In this document: positions 7,799 through 14,801 of the stretch, piece by piece
Layout of the letters: every line of letters begins with the position of its first letter
Numbering within the stretch: the first letter of the stretch is position 1
Assembly (NCBI RefSeq): GCF_025147325.1
Contig: NZ_CP102262.1
Location: 620,001 to 684,000, forward strand
Direction: 5' to 3'
Length of the DNA stretch: 64,000 nt
Origin: Bacteroides stercoris ATCC 43183
GTDB taxonomy: Bacteria > Bacteroidota > Bacteroidia > Bacteroidales > Bacteroidaceae
The notes under the pieces: model-generated
What the model saw: only the letters and a program-made list of their open reading frames with translations
Told to the model about the DNA's origin: nothing
Database searches by the model: none
Made by a program: the position numbers and the translations under genes

Positions 7799-8055
7799 AT
7801 ACCGTTATAAGCAAGCAAATAATGGAAAGGTTCTATAGTGCGCTGGATGCCATTATAGCCATGAAGAAAATAAGAGGAGTAAATACATACTGTAGGCTCA
7901 ACAACATAGATAGAAGAAATTTTATTGCGCAAAGAAAAGACTTGGAGCGTGGATGGTTTCAATTATCTTGGTTGTATCCTATGGTTAAGGAGTATGGAGT
8001 AAGTGCCAAATGGCTGCTTACTGGATTTGGAAGAATGTTTGAAGAACAAAAATAG
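7795..8055 (+). CDS. Small HTH-like phage protein (86 aa)
   Basis: The 86-aa product carries the pattern YCRLNNIDRRNFIAQRK ... YGVSAKWLLTGFGRMF. The closing WLLTG.G motif is typical of the end of the helix-turn-helix domain in Bacteroides phage CI/Cro-type proteins, so this may be a short DNA-binding protein or an antagonist of the repressor. It overlaps the upstream gene by 4 bp. The stop codon lies inside the left arm of the terminator at 8050-8092. Confidence 0.6.
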   Translation: MNTVISKQIMERFYSALDAIIAMKKIRGVNTYCRLNNIDRRNFIAQRKDLERGWFQLSWLYPMVKEYGVSAKWLLTGFGRMFEEQK

Positions 8056-8092
8056 CCCCACGCAAACATTATTAGTCTGCATGGGGCTATTT
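8050..8092. terminator. Bidirectional terminator hairpin
   Basis: AAATAGCCCCA (8050-8060) pairs with TGGGGCTATTT (8082-8092), with weaker pairing continuing inside. The A and T ends give a usable tract in both directions. It lies between the convergent repressor operon (plus) and the small membrane-protein pair (minus). Confidence 0.75.
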
Positions 8093-8109
8093 CTTACAAA
8101 TATTCCATA

Positions 8110-8214
8110 TCACAAATTAGCAAGCCATTTCTTGCCAGATTTTGTTCTTAGCCAAATCATAAATGCACCCGTCACAACTATTCCAACGGTAAAGATAGCT
8201 CCTAACATTTCCAT
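8110..8214 (-). CDS. Tiny single-span membrane protein (34 aa)
   Basis: The frame on the minus strand encodes 34 residues, beginning MEMLGAIFTVGIVVTGAFMI and ending RTKSGKKWLANL. It has one transmembrane helix (about residues 4-21) followed by a basic tail, giving an N-out, C-in topology. It starts 5 bp after the stop of the 80-aa membrane gene, so the two form one operon under the promoter at 8481-8488. The shape is that of small membrane toxins or holin-like/regulatory peptides, but no family is recognised. Confidence 0.55.
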   Translation of the reverse strand: MEMLGAIFTVGIVVTGAFMIWLRTKSGKKWLANL

Positions 8215-8219
8215 ATCTA

Positions 8220-8462
8220 TTATTTTAAAATTGTATTTCCTACTTTAGCAAGCATTATAGTCCAAACACTCCCTGCTGTCAAAACATACCAGTTTATACC
8301 AGCTTCCACATTGGCATATATCGGAGTTATTCCACCAAGAACCAAACCCGCAAATGTGAGCTGCGCCAAGTTAAAAAAGAATCCAGCAAGTTTTTCACGC
8401 CTCACTTTATCTTTCTCCTTGACTTCTTTCTTAGCTTCTTGTTGTACGCTCCAATTACCCAT
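8220..8462 (-). CDS. Small membrane protein, DUF6722-like
   Basis: An 80-aa protein with a highly charged N-terminus (QQEAKKEVKEKDKVRREKLA) and two hydrophobic helices (about residues 27-48 and 54-75), so it is probably an inner-membrane hairpin with its charged end in the cytoplasm. The layout matches short Bacteroides membrane proteins annotated as DUF6722; I am fairly but not fully sure. It is first in a two-gene minus-strand unit within the lysogeny region, a common place for cargo genes. Confidence 0.65.
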   Translation of the reverse strand: MGNWSVQQEAKKEVKEKDKVRREKLAGFFFNLAQLTFAGLVLGGITPIYANVEAGINWYVLTAGSVWTIMLAKVGNTILK

Positions 8463-8480
8463 ATAAACTACTATTTTCTA

Positions 8481-8488
8481 CAAAGGTA
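8481..8488 (-). promoter_or_regulatory. Bacteroides-type -7 box for the small membrane-protein pair
   Basis: On the minus strand the sequence reads TACCTTTG, matching TAnnTTTG, about 19 bp after a TTTC element and 19 bp before the ATG at 8462. Confidence 0.6.
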
Positions 8489-8599
8489 CAAAATCCCCGC
8501 TTATTTGGAAACAAAAACCTATATATTTTTGATACGTCATTATAAATATAACACTGCAAGACTATTTTTATAACAAATAAAAGATTATATTTGCTGCTG

Positions 8600-8822
8600 A
8601 ATTAAAATATCACTAAATAGCATTGGCTATTGTTGTAGGGATTAAGAAAACGACCAAATTTTAGAAACAGCCCTCAGACAATTTGCTAATGCCTGCGCTT
8701 TGCGTGGGCATTACTCTTGTATGGGCTGTTAGGTGCTTGGTCGTACCTCTTAATCCTCGGAGTAATCCCACGCTTTCGTGTGTATTACAGTAGCTTGCTA
8801 AGTACAACCGTTAAATACACAC
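8600..8822 (+). ncRNA. Candidate structured RNA / leader upstream of DUF4468 gene
   Basis: No gene fits here on either strand. A TATATTTG -7 box lies at 8586-8593, so a transcript could begin near 8600. It would contain a long rod of nested stems: GGATTAAGA with TCTTAATCC, CGACCAA with TTGGTCG, AACAGCCC with GGGCTGTT, AATGCC with GGCATT, and an apical CGC-TTT-GCG. A second hairpin follows (GTAAT..CACG-CTTT-CGTG..ATTAC). The DUF4468 start codon comes right after, so this may be a regulatory leader or an independent small RNA. The pairing was found by eye, not folded. Confidence 0.5.
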
Positions 8823-8824
8823 TT

Positions 8825-9547
8825 ATGAAAACTTTGCTAATGCTTTGCCTGATAGCTTTGATAACAGGAAATTCCTTTGCTCAAAACACGTATAGTGAAA
8901 TTGGGGCTAAAACTGAATACATAACAGAGGTTAAGGGTTCAAAAGATTATTTGTTTTTAAATGCCCAACAGTGGGCGAGTACTAACACCACAGAGTGGGA
9001 TTCGTCTATTGACACAAGCGATAAAGAAAGCGGGACAACCATTCTAAAAGTATCTTCATACCTATCTAAAAAAAATGGAGTAAACAGCTACTCTAAAATC
9101 AGAGTTAACATGAATGTGAAAATTGATTGTCGGGAAAACAAATACCGCATTATATTCTCAAACTTCACATCAAGTGTACAGCCTGATAGAAATGTCGAAA
9201 CTGAATATCTTCCCACAAGTTCTTTAGAAAGTATGATTGAAGAGTTAGAGATGATTACCAAATTATCTGAATATGATTTTAAAAAAGAAACTTCATGGGG
9301 TTATGATAACATCATAAGCGTACGAGAAAAATACATTAGCCAAAATAAAGAGTACAAAGAAAAGATACTGACATTTGACAGTAATTCAAAAAAGGGGAAA
9401 AAAGAAATTAAATACCGGGAGAAGTGGATAAAAGAAAATGAGATTATTATTTCTTATTTAGATTACATCCTAAAAGGATTTGGTGATAAAGTCACTGAAA
9501 TAAATAGTTCCATCAACAAGGTAATGAATGTAAGTGATGATTTTTGA
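8825..9547 (+). CDS. Secreted DUF4468-like protein, phage cargo
   Basis: A 240-aa product. I start at ATG 8825 because a typical signal peptide follows at once (MKTLLMLCLIALITGNSFAQ, cleavage near residue 20); an upstream in-frame ATG at 8717 would add residues encoded by the structured RNA. The mature N-terminal half has the DUF4468 pattern (YLFLNAQQWAS, SGTTILKVSSYL, YRIIFSNF), a small fold found in many Bacteroidota envelope proteins. The C-terminal half is Lys/Glu-rich and helical. Its place between repressor and integrase suggests a gene altering the lysogen's envelope. Function unknown. Confidence 0.75.
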   Translation: MKTLLMLCLIALITGNSFAQNTYSEIGAKTEYITEVKGSKDYLFLNAQQWASTNTTEWDSSIDTSDKESGTTILKVSSYLSKKNGVNSYSKIRVNMNVKIDCRENKYRIIFSNFTSSVQPDRNVETEYLPTSSLESMIEELEMITKLSEYDFKKETSWGYDNIISVREKYISQNKEYKEKILTFDSNSKKGKKEIKYREKWIKENEIIISYLDYILKGFGDKVTEINSSINKVMNVSDDF

Positions 9548-9555
9548 TACATAGA

Positions 9556-9583
9556 GGCGGTGCAATCAGCATCGCCTTTTTTT
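9556..9583 (+). terminator. Rho-independent terminator after DUF4468 gene
   Basis: GGCGGTGC (9556-9563) pairs with GCATCGCC (9569-9576) across a 5-nt loop and is followed by seven T. Confidence 0.85.
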
Positions 9584-9674
9584 GTTCTTCCCCCACACCC
9601 CTATTTCATATATTTACTCTTAATTAACTATATAATATTATATATAGTATATATATTATCCCTTATAACTTGCG

Positions 9675-9748
9675 TAAAATTTTGCCTAAGCAAAAATAGG
9701 CTTGTAAATCACTGAACTATAACAGCTTACAAATTTTGCTTAGGCAAA
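9675..9748 (+). repeat. 74-bp perfect direct repeat, copy 1
   Basis: Identical to 9995-10068, exactly 320 bp away. Each unit holds a CTAA-type palindrome at its left, a TTAG-type palindrome at its right and an inner TTGTAA / TTACAA pair, so the unit itself is an imperfect inverted repeat. Confidence 0.95.
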
Positions 9749-9994
9749 CGCAAAAAGGCTGTATTTTTGCTTAGGCAAAATAACGCTTATAACACTCTGT
9801 ATTTCAATTATTTGCAAATTTTGCTTAGGCAAAACGCTATTTTTAGGCTTAAAAACAACTATTTTACTGACTATCAGTGTATTATAATTTTTGCTTAGGC
9901 AAAATCATTTTGCTTAGGCAATTTGCTTAGGCAAAATTTGTAACTATCTGATTATCAGAGACAATACAGATTTAGAGGATAGATAAACACCTAT

Positions 9995-10068
9995 TAAAAT
10001 TTTGCCTAAGCAAAAATAGGCTTGTAAATCACTGAACTATAACAGCTTACAAATTTTGCTTAGGCAAA
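9995..10068 (+). repeat. 74-bp perfect direct repeat, copy 2 (contains integrase 3' end)
   Basis: Identical to 9675-9748. The right end covers the integrase stop codon (10047-10049) and the last seven integrase codons. Confidence 0.95.
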
Positions 10069-11369
10069 ACACGCTTATTTTTGGGTATATACTTCTTTTC
10101 TGTTACATCATCCAAAGATAGCTTGACATAATCCAATACCTTACGGTTGGCAGCATCTATGCTGTCCCACGATTTCGCAATATAAATATCCGTCACTCTC
10201 ATATTTTCGTCCACGTGGTTAAGAGCTGTGTGAACGGTGTATTTATCTACTCCGGCTTCATTGCTTGCAATGGTTGCCCATGTATGCCGGGCTGCGTAAA
10301 ACTCCAAATCATCTATTCCCAAATCATCACCAATCTTTTTCAAACCCTTGTTAATTGCAGCCGTAAAGCTATCCACGCTTGAATACAGCTTGTAGAAATT
10401 AAAGACCCTTTGCCCGGTATGGTCTTTATATTTTTTCATAAGGGCTTTTAGTTCCGGCTCTATCCTCACAGATATTTCCGCTTTGTCGGCTCTCCGATTC
10501 TTGGTTTTTGTCCGTTGGTATGTAATTCGTCCTTTCTTCAAATCCGTACAAGTGTACAAATCTACCGCATTCATTCCGATTAGGCAGAAACTCAAAAGAA
10601 AGACATCCTTTGCGAGATTGTACCTGTTTGTCCCCGGTTGCATAATCAAAGAATAAGGCAGCTCCGAAAATTTACGAAGTAAATCCGTAGAAATAGCCCT
10701 TTTTCTTGTAACTGGAACTTTGGGAATTTCCACCCTCTTAAAAGGAGAATAGGGAATGCGTATCAGCCCGGCATCCTCATCGTTAAACTCTTTCTTTGCT
10801 CGGTTGTGTATGGCTCTTAGCTGGGATATATATAGGCTCTGTGCCCTTTCTCCGTGATTGGCTTCGGGTTTGGAACGTGCCGGATTCTCCTTTATCCACT
10901 TTATCCAATCATTGATAAACTTAACCGTGATTTCTTTTATGCTCACGCTATCCCTGCCAACAAAGCGTACAAGGTTGTTAATAGCTACTTGGTAAGAAAG
11001 CGCATTGCCTGTATGCCCGGTTTCCTTTAAGTGCAATATGTATTGACGGGCATAAGCCACTATATCCAAATCGAAGTGTTCCCCATTGTCGTTAGTGATT
11101 GCATCTACCACCTGCTCAACGGTCATGGATTTAAGCCGTTCCCCCATGCGGTCACAAATGGAACGGTATTTCTTTATCATATCATCGGTGGCATCTATGT
11201 ACTTTTGGTTTTTCAATTTGAAAGTCGTGCGTGTCAAATCATCCTTTGTCACGTAGTAAGTGGTCGGGATGTACTTTTTCCTCTTTTGGTGTATAACCCT
11301 TATCTTTATATTATATGTGCCGTCAGCCCTTTTTTGGTGAGCGTACACCTCTGCTTTGAATGTAGCCAT
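10047..11369 (-). CDS. Tyrosine-type site-specific integrase
   Basis: A 440-aa recombinase. It has an N-terminal Arm-binding-type region (residues 1-100), a SAM-like core-binding domain (about 105-210) and a C-terminal catalytic domain with ARHTWAT (Arg II box), LNHVDENMR and the catalytic Tyr in VTDIYI. Where Arg I is expected the sequence reads IGMNAVDLY, with no Arg, a substitution also known from CTnDOT-type integrases. The gene points away from tRNA-Arg, which lies 108 bp upstream, the standard layout for an element integrated at that tRNA. The last residues (VLPKQNL) are encoded by a palindrome of the adjacent repeat array. Confidence 0.92.
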   Translation of the reverse strand: MATFKAEVYAHQKRADGTYNIKIRVIHQKRKKYIPTTYYVTKDDLTRTTFKLKNQKYIDATDDMIKKYRSICDRMGERLKSMTVEQVVDAITNDNGEHFDLDIVAYARQYILHLKETGHTGNALSYQVAINNLVRFVGRDSVSIKEITVKFINDWIKWIKENPARSKPEANHGERAQSLYISQLRAIHNRAKKEFNDEDAGLIRIPYSPFKRVEIPKVPVTRKRAISTDLLRKFSELPYSLIMQPGTNRYNLAKDVFLLSFCLIGMNAVDLYTCTDLKKGRITYQRTKTKNRRADKAEISVRIEPELKALMKKYKDHTGQRVFNFYKLYSSVDSFTAAINKGLKKIGDDLGIDDLEFYAARHTWATIASNEAGVDKYTVHTALNHVDENMRVTDIYIAKSWDSIDAANRKVLDYVKLSLDDVTEKKYIPKNKRVLPKQNL

Positions 11370-11435
11370 AATCTTTGTAGAACTATAGTAGAACTTTTAT
11401 CCGCAAATATACCTATTTTTTGCTGTAAATGCTGT

Positions 11436-11470
11436 AAAAAAAGAAGTCCACCCCGTAATGGAATGGACTT
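11436..11470 (-). terminator. Terminator of tRNA-Arg transcript
   Basis: On the minus strand AAGTCCA pairs with TGGACTT, extended by TTCC with GGGG, and is followed by CTTTTTTT. It lies just downstream of the tRNA. Confidence 0.8.
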
Positions 11471-11476
11471 GAAAAG

Positions 11477-11548
11477 TAGCTCCGAGGGGAATCGAACCCC
11501 TATCTAAAATTTAGGAAATTCTTGTTCTATCCGTTGAACTACAGAGCC
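11477..11548 (-). tRNA. tRNA-Arg (anticodon CCT)
   Basis: On the minus strand a full cloverleaf can be drawn: acceptor GGCTCTG with CGGAGCT, D stem GTTC/GAAC, anticodon loop TTCCTAA with CCT, T arm AGGGG-TTCGATT-CCCCT, discriminator A, CCA not encoded. It reads AGG codons. It adjoins the integrase, and its 3' end is the likely attachment site, although the other junction lies outside the window. Confidence 0.92.
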
Positions 11549-11636
11549 TTATGTAATAATTATCGTTATAACTTCCTTTTCTTATTTACTATAAATCTAA
11601 ATTTTACTACCTTTGCATTGTTTGGAAGAACATACG

Positions 11637-11675
11637 TTTAGGAAACTTCTATTCTATCCGTTGAACTACAGAGCC
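11637..11675 (-). pseudogene. 5'-half copy of tRNA-Arg (truncated)
   Basis: On the minus strand this repeats the first 39 nt of the tRNA at 11477-11548 with two mismatches, through the D arm and the CCT anticodon, then stops matching. It is 88 bp upstream of the intact tRNA. It cannot fold into a tRNA. It is either an attachment-site scar from an earlier insertion or a partial duplication. Confidence 0.85.
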
Positions 11676-11715
11676 TTTTTGCATACATTCTGCATATAGC
11701 AATGGAATGCGGGTA

Positions 11716-11723
11716 CAAAGATA
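11716..11723 (-). promoter_or_regulatory. Promoter -7 box reading into the tRNA half copy and tRNA-Arg
   Basis: The minus strand reads TATCTTTG, matching TAnnTTTG, about 40 bp upstream of the half tRNA. No leftward box is seen between the half copy and the intact tRNA; a TACCTTTG at 11608-11615 points the other way. Confidence 0.5.
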
Positions 11724-11755
11724 ATGTATTCTGCTGATTTTCCGAAAAAAGTTTT

Positions 11756-11770
11756 GTTAATCCGATTAAC
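11756..11770. promoter_or_regulatory. 15-bp palindrome upstream of korA, possible operator
   Basis: GTTAATCCGATTAAC is a perfect inverted repeat around a central base, 71 bp before the korA start. It could bind a dimeric regulator; none is identified. The rest of 11549-11841 shows only the tRNA half copy and AT-rich DNA. Confidence 0.4.
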
Positions 11771-11841
11771 TTTACGAAATTTGTCTTTGAACAAAATAAG
11801 TATAAGTTTCCTTATATAATACATATAATAATTCGTAAGTT

Positions 11842-13689
11842 ATGGCAAACGACATGATGGTCAAAGAACTGGAGCAAGTGGTAGTCCGCTTCTCCGGAGA
11901 CTCCGGCGACGGTATGCAGCTCGCCGGCAACATCTTTTCAACAGTTTCGGCTACGGTAGGTAATGACATCAGTACATTCCCCGATTATCCGGCAGACATC
12001 CGCGCCCCGCAAGGCTCACTGACGGGCGTATCCGGTTTCCAGGTACATATCGGTGCAAACAAAGTCTATACCCCCGGTGATAAATGCGATGTACTGGTAG
12101 CGATGAATGCCGCTGCGTTAAAAACACAGTATAAGTTTGCCAAATCTACCGCATGTATTATCATCGATACGGACGCATTCCAGAAATCGGATTTGGAAAA
12201 GGCCGCTTTCAAGACGGACAACCCCATTGAAGAAATGGGCATCAAACAGGATGTCATTGCCGCTCCTATCTCCCAAATGGTGAAAGACTGCCTTGCCGAC
12301 ACGGGTATGGACAACAAATCCATGCTGAAGTGCCGCAACATGTTTGCAGTGGGACTGGTATGTTGGCTGTTCAGCCGCGACCTGACGATAGCCGAAGAGT
12401 TTATCCGCGAGAAATTCGCCAAGAAACCTGAAATTGCAGAAGCCAATATCAAGGTTATCCGCGCCGGATACGACTACGGGCACAACACCCACGCATCCGC
12501 CTCTCACACTTACAAGATTGAAAGCAAAGTAAAGACTCCCGGACGCTATATGGACATTACGGGCAACAAGGCCACGGCCTACGGCTTCATAGCCGCTGCC
12601 GAGAAAGCAGGCCTGAAGCTTTACCTGGGTTCTTACCCCATCACCCCCGCAACCGATGTGCTGCACGAACTTTCCAAGCACAAGTCACTGGGCGTAATGA
12701 CCGTACAGTGCGAAGACGAGATTTCCGGTTGCGCCTCCGCTGTCGGAGCATCCTTTGCCGGAGCATTGGCGGTTACCTCCACCTCCGGACCGGGTATCTG
12801 CCTGAAATCGGAAGCCATGAACCTGGCTGTCATCATGGAACTGCCGCTGGTGGTGCTCGATGTACAGCGCGGCGGCCCTGCAACAGGTCTGCCCACCAAG
12901 TCCGAGCAGACCGACTTGCTGCAAGTACTCTTCGGCCGTAACGGCGAAAGCCCCATGCCTGTACTTGCCGCCACCTCACCGACAGACTGCTTTGAATGCG
13001 CCTACATGGCATCCAAGATAGCACTGGAGCACATGACCCCCGTCGTACTGCTTACCGATGCTTTCGTTGCCAACGGCTCGGCAGCGTGGAAACTGCCCAA
13101 GCTTGCCGATTATCCCGCTATCGTTCCGCCTTATGTACGCCCCGAAATGCAGGGTTCATGGACACCCTACCAGCGCGATGAAAAGACCGGCAGCCGCTAT
13201 TGGGCCATCCCCGGAACAGAGGGCTTCACCCACATCCTCGGCGGATTGGAGAAAGACAACAAGACAGGCGCCATCTCTACCGACCCTGAGAACCACGACC
13301 TGATGACCCGCCTGCGTGCCGAAAAGATTGCCAAAATCGAAGTGCCCGATGTAGAAGTGGAAGGCGACAAGGACGATGCCGAACTGCTGATTGTCGGCTT
13401 CGGCGGCACTTACGGCCATCTGCACGCCGCTATGGACGAACTCCGCGCCACAGGCAAGAAAGCGGCCCTCGCCCACTTCAAGTTCATCAATCCGCTGCCC
13501 AAGAATACGGCAGAGGTGATGAAGCGCTACAAGAAAGTAGTGGTGGCCGAGCAGAACATGGGACAGTTTGCCGGATACCTGCGTATGAAAGTAGACGGTT
13601 TCGTTCCCTACCAGTTCAATCAGGTGAAAGGCCAGCCCTTCCTGGTGAACGAGTTAGTACAAGCATTTGAGGAGATTATCAAGAACTAA
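11842..13689 (+). CDS. korA: 2-oxoglutarate:ferredoxin oxidoreductase, alpha (fused gamma-alpha) subunit
   Basis: A 615-aa subunit of 2-oxoacid:ferredoxin oxidoreductase. The gamma-type domain comes first (VVRFSGDSGDGMQLAGN at about residues 10-26), and the pyrimidine-binding alpha domain follows from about residue 225 (GSYPITPATD, then QCEDEISGCASAVGASFAGA). With KorB it converts 2-oxoglutarate, CoA and ferredoxin to succinyl-CoA, CO2 and reduced ferredoxin, and can run reductively in anaerobes. The gene is 14 bp upstream of korB. The fused order and length match Bacteroides KorA; substrate is assigned by similarity and could be another 2-oxoacid. Confidence 0.9.
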   Translation: MANDMMVKELEQVVVRFSGDSGDGMQLAGNIFSTVSATVGNDISTFPDYPADIRAPQGSLTGVSGFQVHIGANKVYTPGDKCDVLVAMNAAALKTQYKFAKSTACIIIDTDAFQKSDLEKAAFKTDNPIEEMGIKQDVIAAPISQMVKDCLADTGMDNKSMLKCRNMFAVGLVCWLFSRDLTIAEEFIREKFAKKPEIAEANIKVIRAGYDYGHNTHASASHTYKIESKVKTPGRYMDITGNKATAYGFIAAAEKAGLKLYLGSYPITPATDVLHELSKHKSLGVMTVQCEDEISGCASAVGASFAGALAVTSTSGPGICLKSEAMNLAVIMELPLVVLDVQRGGPATGLPTKSEQTDLLQVLFGRNGESPMPVLAATSPTDCFECAYMASKIALEHMTPVVLLTDAFVANGSAAWKLPKLADYPAIVPPYVRPEMQGSWTPYQRDEKTGSRYWAIPGTEGFTHILGGLEKDNKTGAISTDPENHDLMTRLRAEKIAKIEVPDVEVEGDKDDAELLIVGFGGTYGHLHAAMDELRATGKKAALAHFKFINPLPKNTAEVMKRYKKVVVAEQNMGQFAGYLRMKVDGFVPYQFNQVKGQPFLVNELVQAFEEIIKN

Positions 13690-13703
13690 AAAAGAAAAGA
13701 ACT

Positions 13704-14708
13704 ATGTGCGAATATACAGCAAAAGACTTCAAGAAAGGGCAACCCCGCTGGTGTCCGGGTTGCGGTGACCATTTTTTCCTCGCGTCCCTGCATAAGGCTA
13801 TGGCCGAAATCGGCGTTCCGCCTTACAAAACAGCAGTAATCTCAGGTATCGGCTGTTCCAGCCGTCTGCCCCACTATATGAATACCTACGGCATGAACAC
13901 CATTCACGGACGTGCCGCTGCCATTGCCACCGGTTGCAAGGTTGCCAATCCGGAACTCACCGTATGGCAGGTGAGCGGCGACGGCGACGGACTCGCCATC
14001 GGCGGCAACCACTTTATCCATGCCAACCGCCGCAACATCAACCTGAACATGATTCTGCTGAACAACCGTATCTACGGCCTGACGAAAGGACAATACTCTC
14101 CGACGTCTCCCCGCGGTTTCGTCAGCAAATCATCTCCTTACGGTACGGTAGAAGACCCGTTCCATCCGGCAGAACTCTGCTTCGGTGCACGCGGCCACTT
14201 CTTTGCACGCGCCGTTGCCACGGATGCAGCCGGAACGGTGGAAATCCTGAAAGCCGCCTACAACCACAAAGGAGCCAGCGTCTGCGAGATTCTCCAGAAC
14301 TGCGTCATCTTCAATAACGGCACGCACGATGCCGTTGCCAAGAAAGAAGACCGCGCCAAACACGCCATCTATCTGGAACATGGCAAGCCCATGCTCTTCG
14401 GCGAGAACAACGAATACGGACTGATGCAGGAAGGCTTCGGGCTGAAAGTGGTGAAGCTCGGCGAGAACGGCATTACGGAAAAGGATATTCTTATCCACGA
14501 TGCCCATTGCGAGGACAACACCCTGCAACTGAAACTTGCCCTGATGGAAGGCCCTGACTTCCCGATTGCCCTCGGCGTAATCCGCGATGTGGAAGCTCCC
14601 ACCTACGATGATGCCGTACATGCACAAATCGAAGAGGTATCCGCCAAGAAAAAGTATCACAACTTTGAGGAACTGCTGATGACCAATGATACCTGGGAAG
14701 TGAAATAA
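13704..14708 (+). CDS. korB: 2-oxoglutarate:ferredoxin oxidoreductase, beta subunit
   Basis: The 334-aa thiamine-diphosphate-binding subunit. The TPP motif GDGDG (in WQVSGDGDGLAIGGNHF) is followed about 25 residues on by LLNNRIYGLTKGQYSPTS, as expected for the GDG...NN motif. The N-terminal RWCPGCGDHF is the family's cysteine-containing entry motif. It forms the active site together with KorA in the cytoplasm. It is the last gene of the korAB unit and is followed by a strong terminator. Confidence 0.92.
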   Translation: MCEYTAKDFKKGQPRWCPGCGDHFFLASLHKAMAEIGVPPYKTAVISGIGCSSRLPHYMNTYGMNTIHGRAAAIATGCKVANPELTVWQVSGDGDGLAIGGNHFIHANRRNINLNMILLNNRIYGLTKGQYSPTSPRGFVSKSSPYGTVEDPFHPAELCFGARGHFFARAVATDAAGTVEILKAAYNHKGASVCEILQNCVIFNNGTHDAVAKKEDRAKHAIYLEHGKPMLFGENNEYGLMQEGFGLKVVKLGENGITEKDILIHDAHCEDNTLQLKLALMEGPDFPIALGVIRDVEAPTYDDAVHAQIEEVSAKKKYHNFEELLMTNDTWEVK

Positions 14709-14742
14709 CCTCCACGGAACAGGAATTCAGTTTACACACATT

Positions 14743-14801
14743 CCCCCTTCACCCTCCACATCCCTTTATCCATAAGGGACAGCGGGTGAAGGGGGCTTTT
14801 T
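14743..14801 (+). terminator. Terminator after korB (member of CCCCCTTCACCC hairpin family)
   Basis: CCCCCTTCACCC (14743-14754) pairs with GGGTGAAGGGGG (14784-14795) and is followed by CTTTTT. A second small stem TCCCTT/AAGGGA lies in the loop. The same arm sequence recurs in the hairpin at 36287-36364. Confidence 0.85.

Larger units (their letters stand above)
9675..10069. repeat. Array of nine TTTTGCTTAGGCAAAA palindromes
   Basis: No gene lies between the terminator at 9583 and the integrase stop. Nine copies of a 14-16 bp near-palindrome TTTTGCYTARGCAAAA start at 9680, 9734, 9765, 9819, 9889, 9908, 9922, 10000 and 10054. Copies at 9680 and 10000 have the CTAA centre, the other seven TTAG. 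Spacing is irregular (14 to about 80 bp), so it is not a CRISPR. The surroundings are AT-rich. Possible roles are binding sites for integrase arm domain, a partition or replication protein, or a regulator. The last copy lies inside the integrase gene. Confidence 0.9.

Noticed and set aside
8586..8822. Retron msr-msd RNA
   Set aside because: No reverse transcriptase gene lies near, and the structure is a single rod rather than the msr/msd layout with conserved priming guanosine context.
8717..8824. N-terminal extension of the DUF4468 gene
   Set aside because: The extension would translate the structured RNA, and the signal peptide begins exactly at the internal ATG 8825.
9675..10069. CRISPR-like repeat array
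   Set aside because: Repeats are short palindromes with irregular spacing (14 to about 80 bp), in both orientations, with no constant-length spacers and no cas genes.
11608..11615. Promoter for korA at TACCTTTG
   Set aside because: It lies 227 bp upstream and reads through the half tRNA and the minus-strand promoter region; it may be a promoter but its target is unclear.
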